This document shows positions 1-8,851 of a stretch of 31,348 nucleotides of DNA, piece after piece (the stretch's first letter is position 1; each line of letters opens with the position of its first letter). The notes below the pieces were generated by a model that did no database searches, had not been told where the DNA came from, and worked only from the letters and a program-made list of their open reading frames with translations. The DNA is taken from the NCBI GenBank assembly GCA_045614825.1, contig JAZLDO010000140.1:1-31348 (forward strand), in the 5' to 3' direction. The position numbers were made by a program, and so were the translations under genes. Origin of the DNA: Aphodosoma sp045614825 (GTDB taxonomy: Bacteria; Bacteroidota; Bacteroidia; Bacteroidales; Paludibacteraceae).

Positions 1-1
1 A

Positions 2-403
2 AAGACGGAATTAATAGAATATGATATTACAGTTCCATTGAATAGTTCCGATTGTGTTAATTGTTTTTATGAACATGTCGTAAAGCATAAAAATGAACGA
101 GAAAGAATTAGTTATATACAAGAAGTAGTTAAAAAAATATGCTGTGCTAATTATTATCATCGAGAAGATGAATTGGAAAAGTTAGAGCAAAAATTTGGTA
201 ATAAAAAAGCAGAAATTATTTATTCTATTAAAAAAGAAGGTAATTTCCTTTTTCTTTGTGTAGATACACGTCATGGTATGTTAGAATATTGTGATGATAG
301 TGGAGAGCATATAATGGAAATTAGATTTGATGGAACTAAAAATAAGGAGAAAGATTTAAGTCATAGTTTACGCTGTGTTAGTGATTGGAAACGTAAAAAG
401 TAA
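2..403 (+). CDS. Hypothetical protein, 5' end outside the window
   Basis: The frame is open from the window edge to a TAA at 401-403. A TTG at 38 is the only start-like codon near the edge, and the codons before it are also sense, so this is most likely the C-terminal part of a larger gene. About 133 residues are visible. They are charged and lysine-rich, with several cysteines (an N-terminal DCVNC and a later ICC) and a predicted beta-rich segment around FLFLCVDTRHG. I do not recognise a family. The DNA is A+T-rich, unlike the epimerase that follows. The 151-base gap to that gene suggests it belongs to a different unit and marks the left border of the glycan locus. Confidence 0.6.
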   Translation, partial: KTELIEYDITVPLNSSDCVNCFYEHVVKHKNERERISYIQEVVKKICCANYYHREDELEKLEQKFGNKKAEIIYSIKKEGNFLFLCVDTRHGMLEYCDDSGEHIMEIRFDGTKNKEKDLSHSLRCVSDWKRKK

Positions 404-436
404 TATAAATTTTGTTTTTATTGGGAAAATTATTGC

Positions 437-462
437 TAATTAGATAAAAGTTTATCAAATTA
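437..462 (+). terminator. Possible hairpin after the first gene
   Basis: TAATT-A-GATAAA pairs with TTTATC-A-AATTA across a two-base AG centre: 11 base pairs with one A-A mismatch. It lies 34 bases after the stop at 403 and about 90 bases before the epimerase start. There is no clear T-run after it, so a terminator role is only a guess. Confidence 0.25.
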
Positions 463-554
463 ACTAGAATAAATAATGTTTAATTTTTACAACCGAACAG
501 CGTAATTATAACTAGTAACTAAACAAAGGACTATCGACATAAAAACAACAAATC

Positions 555-1565
555 ATGAAAATACTGATCACAGGCGGAGCCGGCTTCATCGGCTCAAACT
601 TAGTTGACCACTTTTTGGCAAAAGGACACACCGTAGTGTGTCTCGACAATCTTGCTACAGGTCATATCGAAAATCTTGCAGAAGCACTAAAAAACGAGCG
701 ATTTACCTTCATCCAAGGCGACATTCGCGATTTAGATACTTGTCGTCGTGCCGTTGATGGGGTTGACTATGTGTTGCACGAAGCCGCTTTAGGCAGTGTG
801 CCACGTTCGATTAAAGACCCAATCACATCTAACGAAGTCAACATCGGGGGCTTCCTCAATATGCTCGTAGCTGCACGTGATGCTGGCGTCAAACGCTTTG
901 TCTATGCCGCCTCATCATCTACTTATGGCGACTCAAAGGTGTTGCCAAAAGTCGAGGAGCAAATCGGTCGTCCATTGTCGCCATATGCTATTACAAAGTA
1001 TGTCAACGAACTCTATGCCGATGTGTTTAGTAAAACCTATGGCATGGAGTGTATAGGCTTGCGCTATTTCAATGTGTTTGGTCGTCGTCAAGACCCAAAT
1101 GGCGCCTATGCTGCCGTCATACCATTGTGGGTGAAATCATTGATTAGTCACGAACGTCCACGTATTAATGGCGACGGATCTTATTCGCGCGATTTCACAT
1201 ATATAGACAATGTCATCGAAGCAAACGAAAAAGCCATGCTCACGCCGACTGATTATATTCGCAGTCAAGCTGAGGTGCATAATATCGAATTGACAGGCGA
1301 GCATATCAATCTTGTGTTTAATGTTGCTTATGGAGGCAATACAACACTCAATCAACTTTACGACACCTTGCGTCGCAATCTCGCGCAGTACGATGCCGAG
1401 ATAGGTACACTCGAGCCAATCTATGGTCCCAACCGTGCAGGCGACATTCCACACTCACAAGCCTCAATCCTCAAAGCACGTCGTCTTCTTGGTTACGACC
1501 CACAATTCGATGCAGCTCGTGGTTTTGCCGCTGCTTGCGAATGGTATTGGGAAAATTTGAAGTAA
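555..1565 (+). CDS. UDP-N-acetylglucosamine 4-epimerase-like SDR enzyme (WbpP/TviC type)
   Basis: Extended short-chain dehydrogenase, 336 residues, full family length. The NAD-binding motif TGGAGFIGSN is at residues 6-15, the serine/threonine cluster ASSSTYG at 119-125 and the catalytic Tyr144-xxx-Lys148 (YAITK). HEAALGSVPRS and RRQDPNGAYAAVIP are typical of the WbpP/TviC branch, which interconverts UDP-GlcNAc and UDP-GalNAc (or their uronic acids) in the cytoplasm; the exact substrate cannot be read from sequence. It opens the left gene array. Its DNA is richer in G+C than its neighbours and resembles the capE-capG genes. Its last 28 codons plus stop recur in diverged form at 3392-3478, beyond the next gene, so this locus has been rearranged inside or just after this gene. 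The start is ATG; there is no Shine-Dalgarno sequence, as usual in this phylum. Confidence 0.9.
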   Translation: MKILITGGAGFIGSNLVDHFLAKGHTVVCLDNLATGHIENLAEALKNERFTFIQGDIRDLDTCRRAVDGVDYVLHEAALGSVPRSIKDPITSNEVNIGGFLNMLVAARDAGVKRFVYAASSSTYGDSKVLPKVEEQIGRPLSPYAITKYVNELYADVFSKTYGMECIGLRYFNVFGRRQDPNGAYAAVIPLWVKSLISHERPRINGDGSYSRDFTYIDNVIEANEKAMLTPTDYIRSQAEVHNIELTGEHINLVFNVAYGGNTTLNQLYDTLRRNLAQYDAEIGTLEPIYGPNRAGDIPHSQASILKARRLLGYDPQFDAARGFAAACEWYWENLK

Positions 1566-1568
1566 AAT

Positions 1569-3230
1569 ATGGACAAAAACCAAAAATATACGCAAATATT
1601 AAAGCAACAAATTGAAAATTTCAAAGATGAAAATAGATTTTTGGAATTTAAATCAAATTATCAAGATGCAATTCGGTTAGGGAAGTATATATCATCTCTT
1701 TCGAATGGAGCATGTCTTGATAGGCAAGATTTTGCTTATTTATATTTTGGTGTTGATGATCAGACACATGAAGTTAAGGGGACTACTTTTGATGTAGCTA
1801 AAATTAAAGCACAAGGGAATCAATCTTTAGAAATTTATTTACGACAATATATTCAACCACGAATAAATTTTGTTATTGAGGAGTTTTGGTTCGAGGATGT
1901 TCATAGAGTAGTTTTCTTTAAGATTCCTGCAGCAGTTGGTGAACCTACTGTTTTTATGGGTAAACCTTATGTTCGAGTTGATAGTCATGTTACCGAAATG
2001 TCGTTATATACGCATTGGATGCGGGAGATATATACATCTAGAATTGATTGGACGGCGCAAGTTATTGATGATGCAACAATAGATGATTTAGATACAGAAG
2101 CAATTCTATTAGCTCGAAAAGGATATAAATTAAGATATCCAGATTATGCAGAAGAGATGGATATGTGGAGTGATGAAGTATTTTTGGATAAAGCTAATTT
2201 AACTCAAGACGGGCAGATTACTCGTGCAACATTATTGTTGGTCGGAAAAAGAGAAAAAGCGCATAAGATTGGACATATTTCACAGTTGGTATGGAAGTGT
2301 TTTCAAGATGGAGAAACTTTTGGTGACACATTTACAATTCCATTTATAAAAACAACAAGTGAATTGTTAGGGCGTATTCGTAATTATAGGTTTAAAATAT
2401 ATCCACATAATTCACTTATACCAGCAGAGATATGGAAGTATGATACACGGAGTATTCTTGAAGGATTGCATAATTGTATAGCACATCAAGATTATGTATT
2501 AGATGAGCGTGTTGTTATAACAGAAGATAAAGACAAGTTAACTTTTGAGAATGCAGGTGGATTTTTTGAAGGTGATTATGAGCAATATATTGCAGGAACA
2601 AAAACGCCAAAGCGTTATCGCAATCCTTTTTTGATGAAGGCAATGGTTAATGTAAAGATGATAGACTCGCAAGGTTATGGAATTCATAATATGTTTGTGC
2701 GTCAAAAAGAGCGCTATTTGCCAATGCCAGATTATGAAGGAAGTACAGATGACCATGTTGTAATGCATATGCCAGGTACGGTAATAGATGAGAATTATAG
2801 TTTAATGTTGATGTCGCATAATGATATAAATTTGACAGAGGCAGTATTGTTGGATCAATTGCAAAAAGGGCGAATGATAAAAGATAATGCAATTGATATG
2901 TTAAGGAAAAGACATTTGGTAGAAGGGCGCAAGCCTAATATATATATTGCAAAATTTGTTGCACAATCGACAGATCAGAAAATCGAATACTCTAAACATA
3001 AGGGACTTGATGAAAAATCTTGTGAAGCAATGTTATTAGAGGCTTTGAGTGATCATGGTAAATTAACTCGAGAAGAAATAGATAAACTTTTGTGGTCAGT
3101 ATTATCAGATCAACTTGATGATAAGCAGAAAAAAATTAAAATTGCTAATTTATTAGCAAAGTTAAAGAGAAAAGGGGTTATCGATAATACAACACGGGGA
3201 AATATTTCTGAATGGCGGTCTTGTAAATGA
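1569..3230 (+). CDS. AlbA_2/Schlafen-type putative DNA-binding protein with GHKL-like ATP-binding domain
   Basis: Protein of 553 residues. The N-terminal AlbA_2 domain shows ENRFLEFKSN at about 21-30, then a small helix and YLYFGVDDQTHEVKGT at 58-72. A middle region resembles HATPase_c_4 (LHNCIAHQDY at about 303-312, then a strand ending FENAGGFFEG). The C-terminus looks like a winged helix (about residues 485-550). Proteins of this build are annotated as putative regulators or ATP-binding proteins and their function is poorly known. The ATG lies 3 bases after the epimerase stop, yet the gene has no obvious sugar role, its DNA is A+T-rich, and it sits between the epimerase and a second copy of the epimerase 3' end. 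I infer that it arrived as cargo. A second family member, not a close copy, is at 24590-26089. Confidence 0.8.
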   Translation: MDKNQKYTQILKQQIENFKDENRFLEFKSNYQDAIRLGKYISSLSNGACLDRQDFAYLYFGVDDQTHEVKGTTFDVAKIKAQGNQSLEIYLRQYIQPRINFVIEEFWFEDVHRVVFFKIPAAVGEPTVFMGKPYVRVDSHVTEMSLYTHWMREIYTSRIDWTAQVIDDATIDDLDTEAILLARKGYKLRYPDYAEEMDMWSDEVFLDKANLTQDGQITRATLLLVGKREKAHKIGHISQLVWKCFQDGETFGDTFTIPFIKTTSELLGRIRNYRFKIYPHNSLIPAEIWKYDTRSILEGLHNCIAHQDYVLDERVVITEDKDKLTFENAGGFFEGDYEQYIAGTKTPKRYRNPFLMKAMVNVKMIDSQGYGIHNMFVRQKERYLPMPDYEGSTDDHVVMHMPGTVIDENYSLMLMSHNDINLTEAVLLDQLQKGRMIKDNAIDMLRKRHLVEGRKPNIYIAKFVAQSTDQKIEYSKHKGLDEKSCEAMLLEALSDHGKLTREEIDKLLWSVLSDQLDDKQKKIKIANLLAKLKRKGVIDNTTRGNISEWRSCK

Positions 3231-3239
3231 CTTTAAATT

Positions 3240-3272
3240 ATTAGCGATTTATTAGCGATTTATTAGCAATTA
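3240..3272 (+). repeat. Three tandem 11-base units (ATTAGCGATTT) after the AlbA_2 gene
   Basis: Units at 3240-3250, 3251-3261 and 3262-3272, the last diverged (ATTAGCAATTA). They begin 10 bases after the AlbA_2 stop. Restoring one T per unit gives 12-mers coding Leu-Ala-Ile-Tyr/Asn, so they may be a decayed coding repeat. Similar 12-mers follow the other AlbA_2 gene. Confidence 0.65.
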
Positions 3273-3391
3273 ATTTGTTAATTATTTGATACATAATTTG
3301 TTTTGTTGAGTGGGGTTTTACGGAATTATCGTAAAATTACGAGCAATCGGTAGAGAATAATCTTAATTGCGAATAATTTTATCAATTTACG

Positions 3392-3478
3392 CGTCGCCTT
3401 CTTGGCTATGACCCACAATACGACGCTGCTCGTGGCTTCGCCGCAGCATGCGAGTGGTATTGGAATAATTTGAAATAA
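3392..3478 (+). pseudogene. Orphan 3' end of a second epimerase copy
   Basis: Twenty-eight codons plus TAA match the last 28 codons of the epimerase (1479-1565). The peptide runs RRLLGYDPQYDAARGF and ends EWYWNNLK, against RRLLGYDPQFDAARGF and EWYWENLK. Differences are mostly at third codon positions, with two amino-acid changes, so this is the end of a related allele and not a fresh copy. There is no start codon or upstream homology. Composition is G+C-rich like the intact epimerase and unlike the A+T-rich DNA before it. It ends 6 bases before the next gene, so the ancestral order was probably epimerase followed directly by that acetyltransferase. Confidence 0.9.
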
Positions 3479-3484
3479 TATAAT

Positions 3485-4003
3485 ATGACATTAAAACAAC
3501 TTATACTTAGCGACTTAACCCGCTATGGGGGGGGTAAATCGTGGAAAGCTTTTTTGAGAGCCTATTTTTTTATTCCAGGCTTTCGTGTTTCATTTTGGTT
3601 TCGCGTAGCGAGTCATTATCGTCGTAATCCATTGTGTTGGTTTATTCTTCGTCATTATCATTACAAATATGGTATAGAATTGCCACGAGGTACCAAAGTG
3701 GGCGAAGGTTTCTATATTGGTCATTTTGGTGGAATTATTATTAGTGGAGGCGCAGTTATAGGACGTAATTGCAATATATCTCAAGGAGTCACTATTGGTG
3801 TTGCTGGTCGTGGTGAGAATCGTGGTATTCCGATTATTGGAGATGGTGTATATATGGGAGCAGGATCAAAAATTATAGGTAAAATCAGAGTAGGTAATAA
3901 TGTTGCAATTGGTGCAAACGCTGTCGTAACAAAAGATGTTCCAGATAATGCAGTTGTGGTTGGTATCCCTGCAAAAATTATTTCTATGGAAGGAAATAGG
4001 TGA
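3485..4003 (+). CDS. Serine acetyltransferase-like hexapeptide O-acetyltransferase
   Basis: 172 residues with a left-handed beta-helix built of hexapeptide repeats from about residue 70 (KVGEGFYIGHFGGIIISGG) to about 162 (AVVVGIPAK). His80 in YIGH matches the usual catalytic histidine of the CysE-like branch. The helical N-terminus is shorter than in true CysE, and the polysaccharide context makes O-acetylation of a glycan or precursor more likely than cysteine synthesis. Codons 15-17 (Gly-Gly-Gly) contain an uninterrupted run of eight G residues at 3527-3534 in otherwise A+T-rich DNA; gain or loss of one base would stop translation early, so expression may be phase-variable. It starts 6 bases after the orphan epimerase tail. 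Confidence 0.85.
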   Translation: MTLKQLILSDLTRYGGGKSWKAFLRAYFFIPGFRVSFWFRVASHYRRNPLCWFILRHYHYKYGIELPRGTKVGEGFYIGHFGGIIISGGAVIGRNCNISQGVTIGVAGRGENRGIPIIGDGVYMGAGSKIIGKIRVGNNVAIGANAVVTKDVPDNAVVVGIPAKIISMEGNR

Positions 4004-4069
4004 AATTAACAAAATAATTTTAATGAGTGGTTCTTTTGAGTTTATAAATAATAGAGTATAAGAATAAAA

Positions 4070-5095
4070 ATGTCAAAAAAAATAATATCAGAAGTAGCAA
4101 TTTTGAGACCAATAATTATCATATTGTTGGTTTTAATGCATAGTTTTTCTCCTTATGTTGGTTCGTGGGAGCCTATCTTTGAAAATGACGGAAGTTTAAT
4201 TTGGACTTTGTATCGATTGTTGGTAAAATTAATATCTGGCTTTAGAATTGAGGCGATAGTTTTCATAGCTGGTTACATATTTGCATATCAAATGATAGAT
4301 TTAGGTAAAAATCTAACTCTTAAAGATTTCTTTATTAGTAAATTAAAGCGTTTATATTTGCCTTGTCTGTTTTTTAGTGTCATATATTACTTTTGTTTTT
4401 ATAATCAAGAAACTTTTGATATATCTAATTTCTTATTGAAAGTTACAAGTGGATGTGGTCATTTGTGGTTTTTGCCTGTTTTGTTTTGGTGTTTTATTGT
4501 TGGGTGGATTGTAAATCATTTTAATTTTAATAGGTTATTTTTGTTTTGTTTTTTCTCATTGCTTTCTGTTAGTCCAATACCATTTATTCCTTTTGGTATA
4601 AGTCTGTCTTTTCATTTTATTTTTTATTTCTACTTGGGTTATTTTTTGTGGATTTATCGCGACAGAATACTTGAAATATTCAAGGGAGCTTATATTTTAT
4701 TCCTATTCTTAATATATCTATTTTTGGTTGTATTTAATGAATGTGCGGATAATATTTTTCATGTGAGTAAATATATTTTGTATATTATTACTTCTAGTAT
4801 AGATTATATGTTAGCACTATCAGGTATATTATTCGTATATTTATTTGTCTGTCATTATACATATAAACCTAATTTTGTTTTATCCCCAAGAGTATTTTAT
4901 TTAAGTTCTGTTTGTTATGGTATATATGTCTATCATCAGTTTTTGTTAAAATATTTATATTACTATACATCTTTTCCTATTTTATTAGGTGAGGCATTAT
5001 TGCCTTGGATTTCTTTTATTTTGGTTGTGTTAGTTTCTTATATATTTACAGTTCTTTCTTTAAAAACAAGAATAGGTAGATTTTTAATAGGATGA
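4070..5095 (+). CDS. Integral membrane acyltransferase (acyltransferase family 3)
   Basis: 341 residues, very hydrophobic, with about ten predicted membrane segments. The N-terminus (MSKKIISEVAILRPIIIILL followed by VLMHS) fits Acyl_transf_3, where an early Arg and a His after the first membrane helix are conserved; the His is in LMHSF. A later GHLWFLPVLFW segment also matches the family. Such proteins move acetyl or other acyl groups across the inner membrane onto surface glycans, and here the target is probably the repeat unit. The TGA overlaps the ATG of the flippase gene (ATGA), which indicates translational coupling. The acceptor sugar is unknown. Confidence 0.85.
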   Translation: MSKKIISEVAILRPIIIILLVLMHSFSPYVGSWEPIFENDGSLIWTLYRLLVKLISGFRIEAIVFIAGYIFAYQMIDLGKNLTLKDFFISKLKRLYLPCLFFSVIYYFCFYNQETFDISNFLLKVTSGCGHLWFLPVLFWCFIVGWIVNHFNFNRLFLFCFFSLLSVSPIPFIPFGISLSFHFIFYFYLGYFLWIYRDRILEIFKGAYILFLFLIYLFLVVFNECADNIFHVSKYILYIITSSIDYMLALSGILFVYLFVCHYTYKPNFVLSPRVFYLSSVCYGIYVYHQFLLKYLYYYTSFPILLGEALLPWISFILVVLVSYIFTVLSLKTRIGRFLIG

Positions 5096-6546
5096 GTCAA
5101 AATAGTTTAAATAGTAAAATAGTAAATGCAAGTAAATGGTCAACTATTACAGAGGTGATGGCAAAATTAATAGCGCCAATATCAAGTATGGTATTGGCTC
5201 GTGTTCTTACGCCTGAAGCTTTTGGTGTGGTTGCTACTATTACGATGATTATATCTTTTGCTGAAATTTTTACAGATGCAGGTTTTCAGCGTTATTTGAT
5301 ACAGCATGAATTTGAAAGTGACGAGGAAAAGTCAAATACAGCTAATGTGGCATTTTGGACTAATCTAGGGATGAGTTTATTTTTATGGTTGATTATAGGC
5401 TTTTTTAGCGAAGAATTAGCTGTTTTAGTGGGCAATCCCGGTTTAGGTAATGTTATAACTATAGCATGTGTATCTATCCCTTTAGCTGCATTTTCAAGCA
5501 TTCAAATGGCGCTATATAAACGTTCATTCGACTTTAAAACATTATTTTATGTTCGTTTAGTAGGGGTGTTAATACCGTTGTTTGTTACTATTCCTTTGGC
5601 TTTGTGGTTACGCAGTTATTGGGCTTTGGTTATTGGCACAATTGCTGTTCATTTTTCTAATGCGGTTATATTAACGGTAAAGTCAAATTGGCGACCAAGA
5701 TTATTTTATAATGTTCTTTATCTTAAAAAGATGTTTTCGTTCTGTTCTTGGACAGTATTAGATACAATTCTTGTTTGGGCAACAAGTTATATTGATGTTT
5801 TTCTTATTGGAGTGATGTTGAACGAATACTATCTTGGTCTTTACAAAACATCTATTGCAACGGTAGGTCAGATAGTGTCTATCATAACTGCTGGTATTTT
5901 GCCAGTTCTTATGCCATCTTTGTCTCGTGTTCAAAATGATTTTTCCGAGATGAGAGCATTGTTGCTTAAATTTCAAAAGTATATGGCTATAATTTTATTG
6001 CCATTAGGTGTGGGTATATTTATGTTTAGTGATTTAATTACAGCAATACTTTTAGGTGAGCAATGGACTGAAGCATCTACTTTTATGGGTTTGTGGGGAT
6101 TGATGGAGGTTGTTACTATTATATTTGCTCGTTTTTGTTCTGTTATTTATCCTGCTATTGGGAAACCTCGTATTTCTGTTTTAGTTCAAATTTTACATCT
6201 CGTTGTTCTTATTCCAGCTGTTTATATTGCAGTGCAATATGGGTTTACTGCTTTGTATTGGACACGGTCGTTGGTGCGTTTAGAGTTAGTTTTGGTTAAT
6301 GTGATTTTTGCTTATATGTTGATACGACAATCACCATGGAAAATGTTTAAAAATATATTTCCAGAAGCTTTTTCTGCTGTTGTGATGGGTTGTGTTGCTT
6401 ATTTATTGTTATGTATTTCTGATTCTATATTAATGTCATTTATTTATATCCCAATTTGTGTAGTAGTTTATTTTGGGTTGTTGTACATTATTCCAGGAGA
6501 GAAAGATATAATGTTAATAGTTAAAAATAAGGTGTTGAAAAAGTAA
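5092..6546 (+). CDS. Wzx-type lipopolysaccharide/polysaccharide flippase
   Basis: 484 residues with about 12-14 membrane segments, of the MOP superfamily and close to the WzxC/polysaccharide synthase_3 type. Evidence is the N-terminal SLNSKIVNASKWSTITEVMA, then VLARVLTPEAFGVVATITM and FADAGF-like FTDAGFQRYLIQ, hallmarks of this branch. It should flip the lipid-linked repeat unit from the cytoplasmic to the periplasmic face of the inner membrane. It overlaps the upstream acyltransferase by 4 bases and the downstream CapA gene by 1 base (TAATG), so all three are probably made from one message. Confidence 0.92.
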   Translation: MSQNSLNSKIVNASKWSTITEVMAKLIAPISSMVLARVLTPEAFGVVATITMIISFAEIFTDAGFQRYLIQHEFESDEEKSNTANVAFWTNLGMSLFLWLIIGFFSEELAVLVGNPGLGNVITIACVSIPLAAFSSIQMALYKRSFDFKTLFYVRLVGVLIPLFVTIPLALWLRSYWALVIGTIAVHFSNAVILTVKSNWRPRLFYNVLYLKKMFSFCSWTVLDTILVWATSYIDVFLIGVMLNEYYLGLYKTSIATVGQIVSIITAGILPVLMPSLSRVQNDFSEMRALLLKFQKYMAIILLPLGVGIFMFSDLITAILLGEQWTEASTFMGLWGLMEVVTIIFARFCSVIYPAIGKPRISVLVQILHLVVLIPAVYIAVQYGFTALYWTRSLVRLELVLVNVIFAYMLIRQSPWKMFKNIFPEAFSAVVMGCVAYLLLCISDSILMSFIYIPICVVVYFGLLYIIPGEKDIMLIVKNKVLKK

Positions 6547-7712
6547 TGGATGAAATAAATATTTTGATAGCAGGTGATTTTGTGCCTTCTAATAGAGTTT
6601 ATAAATTAATAGAAAAGGGTGATTTTGTTGATGCCTTTTCACAAGTAAGAGTATTAACTTCTGAAGTGGATTATTCTATTGTTAACTTAGAAGCTCCTAT
6701 CGTTTTAGATGACGTAATACTTCCGAAATTAAAATCAGGACCAAATCTTAAAGCATCAATAAAAACTATTGATGCATTAAAATATGTTGGTTTTAATTGT
6801 GTTACTTTGGCGAATAATCATCTGTGTGATTATGGAGATGAGGGCGTTAGAAATACAATTTCTTCTTGCGTTAAAAATAATATTGATTATGTTGGTGCAG
6901 GTGAAAATATAGAAGAAGCAAAAAAAATTTTATATAAGAAAATAAAAAATAAGACAATAGCATTTGTTAATTTTTGTGAGGAGGAATTTTCTATTGCAAC
7001 AGAGTATATGCCTGGAGCTTGTCCATTGAATATTGTGAATAATACATATCAAATACAAGAGGCTAAAAGGAAGGCAGATTATGTTATTGTAATAGTGCAT
7101 GGTGGTGTTGAAATGTATAGGTATCCAACCCCAAGAATGCAAGAGACATATCGTTTTTTTGTAGATATGGGTGCTGATGTAGTGATAAATCATCATCAGC
7201 ATTGTTATAGTGGTTTTGAGAGATATAAGGAAAAATTAATTTTTTATGGGATAGGTAATTTTTGTTTTGATAAGGGGGAGGATAATGTTTTGTGGAATGA
7301 GGGATACATAGTAAAATTATCATTTGTAAAAGGAAATAATAATATAGAATTTAATATTTTACCATATGTACAAGGAGCGGTAGATTTTGCTGGTGTTAGA
7401 TTAATGAATGTAGCAGAAACGGCTAAATTTCAGAGTGACATAGATAAGATAAATGAAGTTATTAATTCGGAATTATTGGAGTTTCAGTTTGAAGAATATT
7501 TAAATAAAGTACATTGGGGTAGAATTTTAAATTTAGAACCTATTTATAATAAATATGTGAGATTTTTGCAATCAAAGAATATTTTACCACATTTATTAAG
7601 GAAAAAAGCTTATTTAGATTGGTATAATCGATTAAATTGTGAAACACATAGAGAAGTGCTATTAAATATTTTATATAAGAAAATTTATGGTAGATATAAA
7701 AATAAAAAATAA
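6546..7712 (+). CDS. CapA-family protein (poly-gamma-glutamate capsule type metallophosphoesterase fold)
   Basis: 388 residues with the conserved PGA_cap motifs in order: AGDF at 9-12, NLEAP at 47-51, LANNHLCDYG at 88-97, IVHGGVE at 183-189, NHHQH at 215-219 and YGIGNF at 234-239. The fold resembles metallophosphoesterases and the His/Asp/Asn set is intact. CapA is needed for poly-gamma-glutamate capsules in Gram-positive bacteria, but homologues are also scattered through polysaccharide loci with unproven roles. No signal peptide or membrane segment is visible, so it looks cytoplasmic. It is followed at once by an ATP-grasp ligase whose start lies 26 bases inside this gene, which suggests a shared modification step. 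Confidence 0.85.
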   Translation: MDEINILIAGDFVPSNRVYKLIEKGDFVDAFSQVRVLTSEVDYSIVNLEAPIVLDDVILPKLKSGPNLKASIKTIDALKYVGFNCVTLANNHLCDYGDEGVRNTISSCVKNNIDYVGAGENIEEAKKILYKKIKNKTIAFVNFCEEEFSIATEYMPGACPLNIVNNTYQIQEAKRKADYVIVIVHGGVEMYRYPTPRMQETYRFFVDMGADVVINHHQHCYSGFERYKEKLIFYGIGNFCFDKGEDNVLWNEGYIVKLSFVKGNNNIEFNILPYVQGAVDFAGVRLMNVAETAKFQSDIDKINEVINSELLEFQFEEYLNKVHWGRILNLEPIYNKYVRFLQSKNILPHLLRKKAYLDWYNRLNCETHREVLLNILYKKIYGRYKNKK

Positions 7713-8847
7713 AGTAATTATTTTTGGTAGTAATCATCATAATACATTAGGGTTAATAAGAAGTTTAGGTGAGGTTGGTATAGCACCTTATTTAGTTTTG
7801 GTTACTAAAGATAATGATTCTTTTGTTGCAAAAAGTAAATATTTGACTGAAGTTTTTGTTGTTAGGGATTCAAAAGAGGGACTTGATGTTATAATATCAA
7901 ATTTTAAAAATGAAATAGGCAAACCAATTATTTTTTGCAGTAATGATGATGTTGCTAGAATAATAGATATAAATTATGATTATTTAAAAGATTTATTTTT
8001 TGTTCAAAATGCAAAAACATCTAATTCTATATTACCTTATTTTAATAAGGCTTATTTGGGTAATATGGCAAAAAAATGGGGGTTTGATGTGCCTTATAGT
8101 ATTGTTTTAAATAGGGATAGTGTTGGGTTGGAGCAAATACCATTCCCTTGTATAACTAAACCCTTAGAGAGTATAAAAGGAAAGAAATCAGATATTATTG
8201 TTTGTGAAAATAAAACAAAGTTAGAAAAAGTTTTAGAAAAATTATTTTTGTACGCAGATAAGGTTTTAGTTCAAGAATACATAGAAAAAGATTATGAAGT
8301 TAGTATTCTTGGGTTGTCTTTGCAGTCGCAAATATTGCTGCCAGGTATAATAAAAAAAATAAGAGAGTATCCATATAAAAAGGGAAGTAGTTCTTTCGCT
8401 TGTTTAACTAAAATTCCAATTGATTTGAATTTAGAACCTTTGTATAGAGCAATAAAAGAGGTAGGTTACACAGGTTTGTTTAGTGTTGAATTTGTAAAAA
8501 GGGGGGATAAGTATTATTTTTTAGAAATAAATTTTAGGAATGATGGTAATGGCTATGTAATAACTAGTGCTGGAATGAATCAGCCATATATTTATTGTCT
8601 AGATGTTTTGGGATTATGGGATGGTATTAGTTATAATGATGTGAAAGAGCCATATTATTTTATGTCAGAAAGATCGGATTTGTTGCATATTGCAGAGAGA
8701 CGATTGTCTTTTTGTGGTTGGTATAATGATTATAAGAAAACAGATTGTTTTTTAAGATATAATAGGTATGATTTAGCTCCTACAAAGGGTGTAATTTTTC
8801 CAATTAAGCTTATTATAAATTTTATAAAAAAATATATTTTTGGATAG
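7687..8847 (+). CDS. ATP-grasp ligase, carboxylate-amine ligase type
   Basis: 386 residues. The N-terminal pre-ATP-grasp domain begins KVIIFGSNHHNTLGLIRSLG (9-28). The ATP-grasp core contains ITKPLESIKGKKS (156-168), QEYIEKDYEVSI (196-207) and a metal-binding end piece FLEINFRNDGNG (278-289), where Glu280, Asn282 and Arg284 match the usual nucleotide/metal ligands. Enzymes of this fold join a carboxylate to an amine using ATP, through an acylphosphate. In a polysaccharide locus they may make amino-acid amides on sugar acids or amino sugars. The substrate is unknown. The ATG at 7687 overlaps the CapA gene by 26 bases; no later ATG fits the N-terminal domain. Confidence 0.82.
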   Translation: MVDIKIKNKVIIFGSNHHNTLGLIRSLGEVGIAPYLVLVTKDNDSFVAKSKYLTEVFVVRDSKEGLDVIISNFKNEIGKPIIFCSNDDVARIIDINYDYLKDLFFVQNAKTSNSILPYFNKAYLGNMAKKWGFDVPYSIVLNRDSVGLEQIPFPCITKPLESIKGKKSDIIVCENKTKLEKVLEKLFLYADKVLVQEYIEKDYEVSILGLSLQSQILLPGIIKKIREYPYKKGSSSFACLTKIPIDLNLEPLYRAIKEVGYTGLFSVEFVKRGDKYYFLEINFRNDGNGYVITSAGMNQPYIYCLDVLGLWDGISYNDVKEPYYFMSERSDLLHIAERRLSFCGWYNDYKKTDCFLRYNRYDLAPTKGVIFPIKLIINFIKKYIFG

Positions 8848-8851
8848 TATT

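Noticed and set aside
3240..3272. Possible CRISPR or iteron array
   Set aside because: The units are 11 bases with no spacers; they fit decayed coding repeats better.
6093..6299. Small plus-strand frame inside the flippase gene
   Set aside because: It overlaps the flippase in another frame, has low-complexity Tyr/Cys/Phe-rich content and no supporting context.
8840..8851. TTG start for the deacetylase-like gene overlapping the ATP-grasp stop
   Set aside because: An ATG four codons later gives the same domain; the earlier residues add nothing conserved.
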